Below, one piece after another: positions 8,501-19,600 of a stretch of 48,035 bases of DNA (positions are counted from its first letter, which is position 1; every line of letters starts with the position of its first letter). The DNA comes from Acanthaster planci (taxonomy: Eukaryota; Echinodermata; Asteroidea; Valvatida; Acanthasteridae): positions 389,545 through 437,579 of the forward strand of contig NW_019091357.1 in the NCBI RefSeq assembly GCF_001949145.1. Reading direction: 5' to 3'. The translations under genes were made by a program, and so were the position numbers. Under the pieces are notes generated by a model. It saw nothing but the letters and a program-made list of their open reading frames with translations, did not search any database and was not told where the DNA came from.

Positions 8501-11080
8501 AAGAAAGCCAATTACACAGGCTTATTTCCATCAGGGTCCCTTAACCCCTTGACAACGGGAATTTGTTTCCAAAAGCAGACTCCAAGAATTCCAGCCTCGT
8601 TTGGCCACGAAGGCCACCTGCCAAACTACAAATTCTCAGTTTGTGGCCCTGCGTGCTCTGCACCCTTTGAATTACACAGTGAAAAGGCTGATTGTTCGGT
8701 GGCATGCGGCTCTACTCATGCTTCCACATTCCCGTTGCCTCTTTTCAAAGTGGGGACTATTGTAAAGCTGGTGATTATGATGCAAATTCAGTCTTTTCAT
8801 TTCTGGGCTACACACAAAGGCCAATCACCATATATACAAGAGCCAGGGTCTGCCTTCTTTCACCGTGTTCGCTCGAGCGTGGGCAGAGAATAATAGCTGA
8901 AAAGCGGGCTGCGGATCTCAATTTTTATGGCGGCTCTTACCGTCTTCCGGCGGTTAAGTACATGTACATGTATGGACAAATTTACAAAATTACACATACA
9001 TGTATACAGAACAAAACATGAAAAAACAGCAAATATCAGTCCATTTACCCATTACTAATTACAGTCGTATTCACGACTCCATATTATTTAAAAATCAAAA
9101 CTATCAAAAAAATAAAAAAAATTATACTGAAGTCACTTAACCCTCCCCATTTGAAATCCATCCTACTAATTAAAAGCACTACATTTCTCTATTGATTGGC
9201 TTTTTGTGATGGATGTGACTTTATTTGCATAAGACAGGACTTCAACAAACCTGAGATGGACTCCCAATCCTCTGTGTTTGCCAGAACATTCCAAGCAGAT
9301 CCAAATACCATATGTCACACTCACCCACTGTGGGTTATGACCGTTGCATTCAAAACAGTTCTGCCAAGAAACAGGATATGAAAACCATTTTACAGATGGA
9401 GTTTTGTACATGCTGTTTGTATGTAATTGTCTTTAAGTATCTGGATAAAAAGTCATGTCAGATCATCACAATTTTTGGGTCATGCTGTTCAGCGTCAACA
9501 AGCATTAACAAAGCGTCAACAAGTTATTCAAGCATATTTATACAAAGACTGTTAATTTACAACATTCATTAGGCTCCTACATAACAAATATATGTCGATA
9601 TATCATAACTATCTGAAATGATAATTGAGTGTTGAAATTGAGAGACAAAATCGGGCCTCCTTGTGCAGCCAGACTGGCCGTCATCTCGTTTTTGCATGGA
9701 CGGCAGAGGAAAGGAAGATGGCGGCCCCCACACATCACAAAAAAATTTTGTTTTCCTGGGAGAATCTGGAAGCAAATTCGGTGTTTCTCTTACTCAGTGG
9801 CAGGTGGTAGAGTCTATAGAATATGATAAAAGTTGTTGATGCTACTTGTGTGTGTTGACACTTGTTGACACTATTTTGACCACAATTTTTGAGTGTCAGA
9901 AACACCACAAATTTTCCCCTACATGTATATTCTCACCAAGTTCTCCTGAGATACTGAGCCCTTTTTCCACAAAGGCTTTCAGTATGAACATACATGACAT
10001 AACTTTTCAGACGTTCATGATGTTTCAGTGTTGGCATGGTCAGTTGGTTAGGCATGATCAGTTGATAAGCAGGATCATGCAATCATGTTGTATTCTCACG
10101 ATTGGTCATCCGGGAACTTTTGTACATTATTGAATAGCACGAAAGGTAAATCTGTCCCTTTGCCATGTGTCAAAAGTCCATAGTGATGTCATGCTGACCG
10201 TGAGAATGAAATAGTTGACTATACTTCCCCTTTTTAACACTCTTCCACAACACAATAGAACAGAACGGTAATTGGCTGATGGCAAAATGTAACAATACCA
10301 GCAAATCCAGCTTGCATATTGGCAAGAAGGCCTAGGCTAGCGTATGTGTACTCTTGAACTCTTGAACACTTGAACGTTGACAGTTTGATGTAGGCCTAGA
10401 GCAATGACCATGACAACGTAATTTTTGGGGGTCATGTTGGAGGCCGAGATGATGTTGGAAGAAATAATAATAAACATGACTGAAAGAATATATAAAGAGA
10501 ACAGGGGGATTGTGAATTTGGGGACCCTGTTCGTATAAAAGAAGGGAGACCTACATTTTAACCTTTGGATTCCCCTAGATGACTGTGGCATGATGCTCAA
10601 TAACTGTACTGTATGGTCGATGTTGTGAAAAGGGTAGAGTTATGAGTTTTGAGGGAAATTATGCGGGGAAACTGTGGGTGTTTGAACTGACACACGGTGG
10701 AGTCAAATTTGCATGGCTGATTTATCTGTAGGAAAGTTACATTTTCTCACTATTTACAATTTCCAAAAAACACGGTCAGCATGGTCACGGCATACAGGGT
10801 AGTTCAGACAGCGTTGCCTTCTGGTTTTTCGGGGGAATGACCAGTAATTTTGCACAGATTAAAATAAACAAAAACTGGGGGGTTCCCAAATTTACAATCC
10901 CCGAGAACAGGCCTTTACCATGTTGGAAACCTGCCCGTCCTTCATGTCCTTGCTAGACAGTTAGTACAGTGAATATTTAGAGGCCTACTTTATTTCGTGT
11001 GAACGTGAAACGTTACATACGTTATTGCCTTCCTTAGGTCTCAATTCTTTCATCACGCGTCGGGTGCGAGGACTCGCCAT
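5543..11080 (-). CDS. ARFGAP1: ARFGAP1 orthologue (ADP-ribosylation factor GTPase-activating protein 1), exons 1-7, 3' end not resolved
   Basis: The joined exons are 11021-11080, 9251-9360, 7382-7553, 6975-7225, 6290-6358, 5996-6104 and 5543-5599. They read through in frame for 276 residues, with an AG acceptor and GT donor at each internal junction. The family stimulates GTP hydrolysis on Arf1 at Golgi membranes and so drives COPI coat release. Residues 1-130 carry the ArfGAP domain: C22-X2-C25-X16-C42-X2-C45 binds zinc and R50 is the arginine finger, at the same positions as in vertebrate ARFGAP1. The middle is Ser/Gly-rich and low in complexity. Exons 5-7 carry the family blocks [28 protein letters not shown] and [19 protein letters not shown]. 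The last of these lies in the ALPS-like amphipathic region that senses membrane curvature. The human protein is about 400 residues, so roughly a third is missing; it should lie below 5543 or has diverged. Identity is close to certain. The end is open. Confidence 0.95.
5996..6104 (-). CDS. ARFGAP1: ARFGAP1 exon 6 (residues 221-257)
   Basis: The acceptor TTTGTCTTCCAG completes Asp221, then [17 protein letters not shown] follows. This is the hallmark PPxQGGxYxGFG motif of the family. The exon ends SAVASLSS at the donor TCT|GTAAGT, phase 0. Confidence 0.93.
6290..6358 (-). CDS. ARFGAP1: ARFGAP1 exon 5 (residues 198-221)
   Basis: This 69-base exon encodes [20 protein letters not shown] followed by RP. 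It matches the conserved KK-[DE]-x-F-x-[RK]-x-Q-x-EN block of the family. The acceptor is GCCATTTAG and the donor GA|GTAAGT. It is too short for open-frame detection, but both splice phases agree with its neighbours. Confidence 0.92.
6491..6541. repeat. Foldback repeat with telomere-like arms (copy 2)
   Basis: The arms at 6491-6510 and 6522-6541 pair with one mismatch and enclose the identical loop CCAACAGGTGA. It has the same CCCTAACCCTCCTCA core as the copy at 5441. It lies in ARFGAP1 intron 4 (6359-6974). Confidence 0.93.
6975..7225 (-). CDS. ARFGAP1: ARFGAP1 exon 4 (residues 115-198, Ser/Gly-rich linker)
   Basis: The acceptor TTGCGTTTCAG is followed by [20 protein letters not shown], which aligns with the start of the post-GAP linker in vertebrate ARFGAP1. 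A Ser-rich stretch and a Gly-rich stretch come next. The donor chosen is TCCAA|GTATGT (phase 2), because it joins exon 5 in frame to give a Lys codon. The open frame runs about 40 bases further, but that part is intronic. Confidence 0.85.
7382..7553 (-). CDS. ARFGAP1: ARFGAP1 exon 3 (residues 57-114, rest of ArfGAP domain)
   Basis: The acceptor CCTTCAG completes Ser57, then [19 protein letters not shown] follows, ending [20 protein letters not shown]. This matches the second half of the ArfGAP fold. The donor AAG|GTAAAA is phase 0. Sequence continuing past the donor reads into intron and is not coding. Confidence 0.95.
7637..7961. mobile_element. MITE-like element with 44-bp terminal inverted repeats in ARFGAP1 intron 2
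   Basis: The left end (7637-7680) begins TTGAATACAGGCGATTCACA. The right end (7918-7961) is its reverse complement with about four mismatches over 44 bases. The 325-bp body has no coding potential. If the true end is at TACAGG...CCTGTA, the TA would suit a Tc1/mariner-type insertion, but this is not certain. Confidence 0.88.
9251..9360 (-). CDS. ARFGAP1: ARFGAP1 exon 2 (residues 21-57, zinc finger)
   Basis: The acceptor TTCTTGGCAG is followed by [12 protein letters not shown] and then [19 protein letters not shown]. The exon contains all four zinc-binding Cys residues and the arginine finger R50. The donor is CTCAG|GTTTGT, phase 2. It is the most conserved segment of the gene and fixes the family. 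Confidence 0.96.
11021..11080 (-). CDS. ARFGAP1: ARFGAP1 exon 1 (residues 1-20)
   Basis: The exon encodes [20 protein letters not shown], nearly the vertebrate ARFGAP1 start. The ATG sits in AAGATGGCG, a good initiation context and also a YY1-like core typical of TATA-less housekeeping promoters. The donor is AAC|GTATGT, phase 0. It is too short to stand out as an open reading frame and was found by reading upstream of the zinc-finger exon. Confidence 0.93.
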
Positions 11081-14000
11081 CTTCACCGCTCAGTTTGATT
11101 TCGTCCGTAGTTTGAACAAAGGAAAGTACAGATATTGCACTGACACCGGTATTCTGTGCTTAAGAAATGAAATACACAAAATAGGGCACTAGGATATCAC
11201 TGGAATCTACACAAAACTTATAATTTCACTGATGTTCAGCATTAAGAATTTTCGTCAACTCCAATCTGTCGCCATTTTGCATGATTAGGATGATTACGTG
11301 GAACTATAGGCAGTGCATGTCACTGTAAACCGGTTTAGAGTCTTGCCTAACCACACTCTAACCGATTAGACGCGGGTTACTGTAGTTGAAGTTTATCCAA
11401 CTCTTGGAGGCGCTATAATCATTGACTAAAGGTTGCAGTGCCCCAATTCAAGGAAAAATTCTCCGCCACACGGAGGCGCACAAAAAGTACCCCGCACATT
11501 CTTTCGAAAAGAGGGGTTTGTTTGGGCCAAGAAATAGTGCGATTATATCAGTATTGCCCGGGGTCATCTCTGTAGATTATGGGGCACTCATCTGGGGGCA
11601 AAGTAGTCAAAAATGTGATTGAAACTTTGTCAAAAGAGCACCAGGAAGGTGAGGGGTGTCATTTGAAAAATGGCCGCTGAGAAGACTTGGGAACATTCAC
11701 TTTTTGGGGGGTGAGTTTGTTTTTGGAGGATAATTGAAAAATTCATTGGTTAACCTACTAAAAATTGAAAATCAAATGAAATCTAAAGGACCAAACAACA
11801 CATTGCTTTTTGTTTGAGAGGCCTCAGGGACTTCAGTTGCCTGCCATGGGGTTCCAAACTTGGTTGATTTTACACTTGAATTGGTTCAGTGCACCCATAA
11901 GGTTGCACTCATTTATCTCCATTATATATAATGGAGATTAATGGTTGCACTACACCAAATACGCGCCCACGGAAAACAGTGCAAAATCGGACCGAAATAG
12001 CCGCCTGTTGACTCTCGTGAAGAGGTTGGCCTCCGGGGTTTTTTTACTGGAAATTCAAGATTATGGCAAGAAGGTCACTTTTCGTTTCAATTTCATGGGG
12101 GTTAGCCACGAAAATATTTTGTTATTTTCCTTTCGAGGAAGATACCCCCAAAACAGCAGTAAAACTAAGCGCTCATTACTGAATGTAGCCGCCCGCCTTA
12201 TATCCAATTAGGCCCGCAATTGGGGCTTTTTGTGAAAGAAATACCCCGAACTGGAAACTATCAGTCCCAAATTCGGGATTTATAGAAATATTTCTATGAT
12301 GCCTCTTGATTAAGGCATGTCTTACTGTAAAAACCCTGTGGGATCACAAAATATTAATGAGCTTGCGCGCAGAATTTGGTGGAATGCACCCGTAAGGTTG
12401 CAGGTTGCCGTCGACAAATCGCAACACGGGAGAATATTTCATGTCCACAGATTTTTTATCTCTAGACCTCGACTGTTTGGGGATAAATTGACTCACGTAT
12501 TTTCTGATGCATTGGTAATCATTCCGTAGTTTAAAATTGTGGTTGTAACCCGACAACCGTCTTTTTATAAGCAAACAAAAACTACCAAAATATTATCAAC
12601 ATTTCAGGATGACAGGAAGTGCCATGTATGACTTCTTGAATTTGAAGTGACCTGTTTAAAAAGGAAGCACGAATTTGTGATTGAAACAAGGGTCTTCAAA
12701 CACTGGTGTAAACATTGTATGCATACACTATGTGCACTGGGTGCAGGGGTCATGCCAATTCGTAAAGTTTAAGCAGCTTTCAATAATCTTTATCATAAAT
12801 CTGGTGTCTGGAACGATTTTCGAATGGCTTAATGAAAAAAATGTACTAAACTGGGCACCAGTTGTGGATTCACATATTCTTCGAAAACACTATCACATCC
12901 ACATTTTGTGCGAACTACAAAACAGACGTTGTCATAAAAGGAAGCGCGCACGCAAATGATTATTTCCAAAATACTTTATTCGTTTACATGTCCAAACACA
13001 CTTATCTCTGCTTGAATGTGGAACTGAAGATGGACATTCATGACAAGGAAACACGTCTGAAGAGAAAATACAAGAATTTCAACGAGTGTTATTTGCAATG
13101 CAAATTATAAGATGAAACGCGTCTGAAAAAGAAATGACACAATCCCAGCTTTCCTGATTGGCATAATTTCCCTTTTTAGACCCCGAATAGTTTTCATTGA
13201 TTCCTGCTTGGTTATTTTGGATCATCTTCCTTTACATGAAGCAAGATATGAGACGGAGAGACACTGCCTTGTTTTGTGTTAGTCAATGACTCACTAGAAT
13301 CTGAGGAATTCTTTTCAGACATCTGGGGGGGATGTTTTAGGCAACCATAGTCTGGAGTGTGTATATCGATTGGACATGTGGGGGGTACCCCTCGGTCTCA
13401 TTTCTTGCTGGATATATCTCCCTTGATGACCGAAAGATTATCTTTCAAAATCAGTATTGGTGCAAAACGAAACGTTCCACTGGCTGAAGACAAATATTTT
13501 GCAAACCTAAAATTTCGAAAAATTTATTCCAGTAGGCAAACTTGGAAATTCTACCTTGGAATACATACAGAGAAGCATACTTCTCAAAACTTTCTTTGAA
13601 GGAAGTAAAGAAAATACATGCGTATGCTTCCAACAACTGTATAAAAAATACCAGCTAAATTAACTGATTTGAAATTAATATATAAATATGGTAGCACGTG
13701 ATCATTCAAGATACAAAAGTATTGAAAAACTATCGCAAATTAGCTTTTAATTTTGTGATAAGGATGGCAACATTCCTTTAAACTGTACACAAATGTACAT
13801 GTACTTTATAGATCTAGTCTAACATTGTAAAATAAGTCTTAATACACTACGAGGTGATAAAATAAACGACTTGTGATTGCTTGCTTACAACGCACATGTG
13901 GTTTATTTTTGATTTATCACGTCCTGTAGGCCTATACTTCTCAGACAAGCATCGGCAGTAAAGTGGCATAATCACAAGTGGTTTGCAGATGACACCATTC

Positions 14001-14090
14001 GAACTAGAATATTTAATGTGAGAGTACACACACATCATCTAAAGCTTTTTCGCCCAAAGTAGGACAAGTGCGCTTATGCACAACATCACC
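11081..14090. other. Intergenic upstream of ARFGAP1; nothing coding recognised
   Basis: The region directly upstream of 11080 would hold the ARFGAP1 promoter; no TATA box is evident. The words TGCACCCATAAGGTTGCA (11890) and TGCACCCGTAAGGTTGCA (12385) are an 18-base near-identical pair. That suggests an old repeat covers part of 11.4-12.4 kb. Short open frames between 12.3 and 13.6 kb show no domain. Confidence 0.55.
11915..11938. repeat. Perfect 24-bp palindrome flanked by direct repeats
   Basis: ATCTCCATTATA and its exact reverse complement TATAATGGAGAT abut at the centre. GGTTGCACT flanks it on both sides, at 11901-11909 and 11943-11951. Confidence 0.85.
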
Positions 14091-14400
14091 ATCAGTCGTG
14101 CCGAAAGAAAGCCTTGTCCAGGGTACACTTGCATCAGCACCATGCGCAGGACAAGCGTGCTCAGAGATCCTACAAGCCAACCTCATTCCCATGGGTCCGA
14201 TCTTGTCGCGTCGTGTTGGTTCTCACCGCGCCTTGCGCGAGTGAAGGAACGCGCACTCCGGCCATGGAGTCGAGGTTGTCAACAAGCCTAAATCCACTGC
14301 AGCAGATCTCCATCATAAATGAAGATCAATGCTTACAACGCCACATTCGTAGATGTCAGTCGAGCGTGCTTCGCGTAAGTGTGAGCACGAGCGGTTTCAG
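14091..14400. other. GC/CpG-rich patch of unknown role
   Basis: CpG-containing words (GTCGCGTCGTG, CCGCGCCTTGCGCGAG, GAACGCGCACTCCGG) cluster here against an AT-rich background. Several frames are open on both strands, and none matches a known domain. It could be a regulatory island, an exon of an unidentified gene or a repeat fragment. Confidence 0.4.
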
Positions 14401-15339
14401 GCCCACATAAGTTGCCTGAATGCGCGATCATGATGCTAACGGTGACACGTCTTGTTCACATTTAGTATCTTAAAAATAATGCTTAGAAATGTTGATATAA
14501 ACTCTCGAATGCATTACATGGCACAACAATCTCCTAATGAACGCAATAATCAATAAACAACCCTCAAAATACAATAATCATTAAGCAATCAAACCTTAAC
14601 TGTTAGGACTGAAGTCACTCCAATGTGCAAGCGCAGCAAATGACACTAGATCAGACCCGCCAATTGTATTATGCATTATAACGGGCGTCATGTTGTGTGA
14701 CTTGTACAACATCGTACAAATTTTGCAGTATAAAACATTACAGTGCAACCCAAAGCTTACATGCTGCAAATGGTTTACAAGAATGCTGAAAGATCTAGTT
14801 ATTATTGCTATAGAGATAAATATTAACTCATGATACTGGTCTAACTCAAACTGTATCCTAATACATGTATTTCTTAACTTTACGCTGCTACAATAGTTAT
14901 CTCGTGAATGAAACATCAAACTCATTGTTTAGTTCTGATGTTGATATTTCTCCACATTGTGCTATCGGGAAAGTAACTTTATGATAAACAAAGAAGAGTA
15001 TATATACGTATATAAAGCACCACCGATCTCGGACAGCAACAGTTAGGCATACAAGAAATAAGTTAAACACATAAAAATTAATGTCTTCAATTACTGTCCT
15101 TACGCCATGTCGTTTGACACTGGCAACTTAGTTCCAACGGCTACGGCTACTCACCGTGCCGCCATATTGAGGAAAAAAACCGACTCGCAGCCAATTAACA
15201 CCCGATTCCTGTTTCATTTTAAGCTCAAGGATTCAATCACTAAGATGGCCTGTGCGGCCACATCATACTAAACATGACGTCACGCGGCAATGCGCGTCAA
15301 AAGAAAGGTGCACGGTCCTCAACGGTTGGGTTATCCACC
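14401..15339. other. Intergenic; no gene recognised
   Basis: AT-rich, with a TGACGTCA word at 15275-15282. A minus-strand ATGGCGGCACG followed by GTGAGT (15155-15165) looks like a minimal first exon but has no supported continuation. Confidence 0.5.
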
Positions 15340-15565
15340 CGGTGGCGTAGCTGGGATTTTACTGGTGGGAGGTACAAATGGGCACCAGCATCTCGGGGTA
15401 CCAGCTTTCGGTAGTGGTTTTTTTTTTTGGGGGGGGCATGTTTTTGTTAGCCTTGTTCAGTATCCATTCCTCCGTTTTTTTCAGTGTGTGGAGGGGGGGC
15501 ACTGGGAATTTGTGTGTGTGTGTGGGGGGGGCACGTGCCCCCAGGCCCCCCTGGCTACGCCACTG
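15340..15565. mobile_element. hAT-like non-autonomous element (CAGTGGCGTAGC family)
   Basis: It begins CGGTGGCGTAGCTGGGA and ends CTGGCTACGCCACTG, inverted termini with a G-rich body (GGGGGGG, GTGTGTGTGTG, GCACGTGCCCCC). The flanking eight-base words TATCCACC and TAACCATC agree at six positions, as expected for an aged 8-bp target duplication. Open frames across it are low-complexity and not genes. Confidence 0.8.
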
Positions 15566-16541
15566 TAACCATCCTTTGTTACGCAAACAGACCAGAAACA
15601 AAATAATGCAGCATAAACTATGTTATTAAAATTAGCTTGGGTCGGAAAAACAACGTTTCGCATTCAGCCGTTTTTACCCTGTGGTAGTAGTATAGAACTT
15701 TACAACTTGATCTCATACAAAAGAACTAAAGATTACATTTTTAATTTTGCTTTTACAAAAAAGAGAGCAAATCGGAAGCACCAATACAGAGTTAAAGACA
15801 CAATTCGTTCATTTATTTTCATGCATCTACGCATGCGCGAGAGATCACTGACAGTGGTTATGTGAGCGCGATGCAAAAGTAGGGTTTATATAGTTATTAC
15901 GGTATTCATCATTTTGAATAATCAGCGGAATTCGCGTGTAGTGCAGTGTTCCAAGAAATTTGGAGTTAGTTTATAAAAACCTGACCAGGAATAAAAATAA
16001 AGAAACAGGCAGAGCGTCGGAGTGGAGATAACAATGACCTCAAGATTCTTTAGGATAATAACATGGAACATTTCATGGCCAGTAGAGTCTGCGCGCGCAG
16101 TATCCACGAAGTACTTCAACACGAGTCGTCAATAGTTAGCGTCACGTGAAAGTTGCATACTTGGATTTGGTAAGGACAATTTTGGGGCCAACTTACAGTC
16201 GTGGAGTAAGCGTCTAAAGTCGATAGTTGAAACACTGACGCCAATTCTGTGTGACTAGTTCGTACAGTTGCATATGAGGGGAAATGATGGGTAGTATGTA
16301 TTGATCAACGCCTTTTTTCCACAACAGTACGTCCCTCAACCTTGTGCGTCTGCCTCCTTCATATTTCTCAACGAGGCTTACTCAAAATTGTCTTGTGTTG
16401 AGTTTTCCCACAGGAAGAACGTCCATACACATGTCGAAGGGTTTCGAGGTAGGGTAGGCTGTATTTTCTACATACATAATGCGCACAGTTTAAGGCAAAC
16501 TTAGCATAGGGCTGTAATTGTGCACGTGATTGAAATCCAAA
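15566..16541. other. Intergenic, 3' flank of the TINAG-like gene
   Basis: About 1 kb past the stop codon, presumably including its 3' UTR. No polyadenylation signal could be assigned with confidence and no other gene was recognised. Confidence 0.5.
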
Positions 16542-16694
16542 TCAGACTGGCACGCTGTTCCCATTGATCATGTCAGAGTCGACTTTGCCCCAGACACCGA
16601 CCACGAAAGACTCGATCTGACACTCATTTTTGCCTCGCAGGATGCGAAAGTGGCCATCTTCACCCCAACCTTTACCCCACGAGTTGGCTGCAAG
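16542..16694 (-). CDS. TINAGL1: TINAGL exon 9 (residues 405-454 and stop)
   Basis: The exon begins at the acceptor CATCCTCAG with [21 protein letters not shown] second AG seven bases downstream would break the frame. The NSWG...GHFRI block contains the catalytic-Asn position, and [11 protein letters not shown] is the conserved C-terminus. The TGA stop occupies 16542-16544. No AATAAA was identified with confidence just beyond. Confidence 0.93.
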   Translation of the reverse strand, partial: LAANSWGKGWGEDGHFRILRGKNECQIESFVVGVWGKVDSDMINGNSVPV

Positions 16695-19600
16695 CTGAGG
16701 ATGAAACGGAAAAAAGGGTGGTGTTAAACTTTACTTTTAATGACATTCCTCGGCTGAACAAATATCAACTACAGAGAGCTGTATGGTCGATTGATATTAT
16801 CAAAGAAAATGGAGTTTTACGAGATCAGTGGAATGATTATCAAATGGCACTGTGAGGCCATCCAACGAAAACCAAGTAAAGGCACAGCGAGTACACGGCT
16901 AAAAATTGGAACAGAACGTGCACAAAAAGTATTGTCTTAAATTTGACCGCAGAAGGCGTTCACACGTAAACCTGTACCGCGCCGAGGGGAAGAGATGACT
17001 GAAGTTAACTTCAGCCTACAAAGTTCATGTATTTACCCAGTATTTTATAGGTTTTCCTTGAGATTTGTCCACACCCCAGCCAAGAAGCTTCACTGAATGC
17101 CAACCGGACGCTTTCTGCTCGTCTTTTGTCGCCATCTTGGAATGCTTGTAGACACCAAATTTGTACATAAAGAAGTCTTCCTGAACATGGAAGGCAGCTG
17201 TAAGAAATTAACAGGTCAAACTCTATCATCAACTTCAAGAACCCCTTAAACCTCAGACATTTTTGTTTCTCTTTACTTTCAGAGTAAGAAGATGTTACAC
17301 AGATTCGCACATTACTTTGATCAAAAGTAGCGATTAAAAGTCAATCACCTTGAACAGGTCCATTCATCAGAATTTCTGCCTTTATTTCCTCTTCCTGAAA
17401 AGTAAGGAAATGCAAAGATGAACGTTGGCACAGGAAAATGTCTCATTTCCCATCCTCCCCCTTTGAACTATAGAACACAACTGGACAGGGAACCAAGCTA
17501 TTTATTCTCAACATTGGGACAAAGACTGCCCGTTTCCAATAATTAAAGAAGTCCTTATCGGTGTAGAAAACAACACAATAATGACGGCCTACTGCATCGA
17601 ACTTACGTCTTCAGAAATTCTGTAGGGTGGTGTTGAGAAGTATCTGTCACTCGTCTGGCGTTCCTTTGGACAAGAGTTAGACTGCTCACCCCGAATGTAG
17701 CAAGATCCCTTGTCCATCTTCATATCAAATGACATTCCACTCTTGTATGGATAACAGTCCGTGGTGACTACGCTGTTTTTGGAAGAAGAAAAATTTGGAG
17801 ATGAATATCCAGTTTGTAGAGGGAACTAGCGTTCTCTCTATATGGGGTTTGCACTCACCCTTTCTTGCGCAAATACCACCACGCACGGTCAAGATGGCCG
17901 CCATGGCAACCTTGCTGTCGTCTGATGTTACATGACAGTAAGTGTTGGGGTGACAAGGCCATAGCGATGGTACCGTTTGATTGGATGGCAAGGCGATCGG
18001 ATGCAACAGCTGAGCAGATGGACACATATGAAATAAAGGACAGAGGTGATTTTCAATGAATAGGAGTCACCTCAGTCACGTAGCCAATTTTGAGTATTTC
18101 TTTTCAACAATGAACTGAAATGAACTTATTTTTTGGATTTGGCATTTTTGTACTGGATCAGTTTTTGTCTAAAACCCTGGACTTGATTCCCATTCAGTGC
18201 AAAACCTACTCAGCGTCTAATGTAACCTCATAAAAAATCGCCCGCTGAACTACGGAGGGTGTCATGACGTCACTAGCCTCATGAGGTGTGATGACGTCAG
18301 TGCTGGGCTTTCTTGAGTCATCCGTGGGTGTTAAGACTCATGAAAGGGACCACCTTCAGCAGAAGAATTCTTTACTTTTGCTTCGTCAAAACGCGTTGAC
18401 CAAAATTGTCAAATGACACGATTTGTCTCTCAACTGATTCGGGATTACTAAAGACAAATATTTTGTCTAACGAAATGTCAATATAATTTAGTCCCCGTAT
18501 GAACCACAAGCTGGACGAAGAGAGGTACAGTTTCCCAAGTAACACAGGTTCCTTTGGTAAGAACTACATTTCGCTGGTTCACAAACGACTATGAAAAGCA
18601 CGCGTTGCGGTCGCACCGCCACCAACAAAATGAGCACTCCCGACCAACATGGCTCTTTTCAACCGATGAGGTTGTGCTTCTGCTCGAGGCGGATACTTAC
18701 AAGCAGTTGAGAGGGCCCAAGAGCTAGCGCAATCTCCCTGATTCAAAACTTCATCTCGTAGACTTGGCCACTTATCCCGAGCATCAAATTCCTCAGGGAT
18801 GTCCAAGGAAGCAGCGTCCATTTGGATTTCGTTCATGGCTTTGACTGCAGCCGTAGGCTTCATCGTTCCCAGCCGAAATTGAAATCCCTCGGCTAAAGTC
18901 ATGCCCCAGAACTCAGAGTAGTTACCTGCCGTCCATCTAAAAAGAAAATAGATGGATTTTCTCTCGTCAAATCTGGCATGGTATTTGGCGTAATTACCAG
19001 TTTCAGAAAATCTACTGCTCATCTGAAAATTGTAACGCATTACAAGCATTATTTTGTTTGTTCGATAAAATACAGAAGTGTCACCCCATGTCTGTCATTC
19101 TTATCCTGTCAAATAACTTAATAAAGATGATTAAACACGCCAAACTTATAAACTTCTAGTAAAGAGATAATCAACATTATTGGTTACAAAATGAACTTTA
19201 TGCTTTTACTTGTATAATTCAACCAAAAAGCATCAATTTTATCAGACAAAAGCTTATGGGCGATGTTGTAAATTCTCAGTTCCCTGATGCACTTCTTACA
19301 ATTTGACAAAATTAGAAGTTTTCGAAGAAATATCTGTGTTGCGACGAAATCTTTTGACTTATTTTCAATCCCTGTTATCGATAATTTCTGCCCTTGAAAT
19401 CACATGACTCAAATGTTGCTATTCCACACGCAACCAATGCCATGAGCTGGTCAAAGATCAGAAAAGTGCGAAGGTTTCAAACCTCGTAGCTTGATTCTAA
19501 CATTCTATAAACAAGAAGCTGATTTACGAGTTGTTTAATTGTGTTTGGTAGAGGTTGGTCTGCGGGCACGAAAAAAGTCAGCATTTTGCAAGTCTACTTT

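Noticed and set aside
15290-15663. Several 60-92-codon Gly- or Pro-rich frames on both strands
   Set aside because: They are translations of the G-rich hAT-like repeat.
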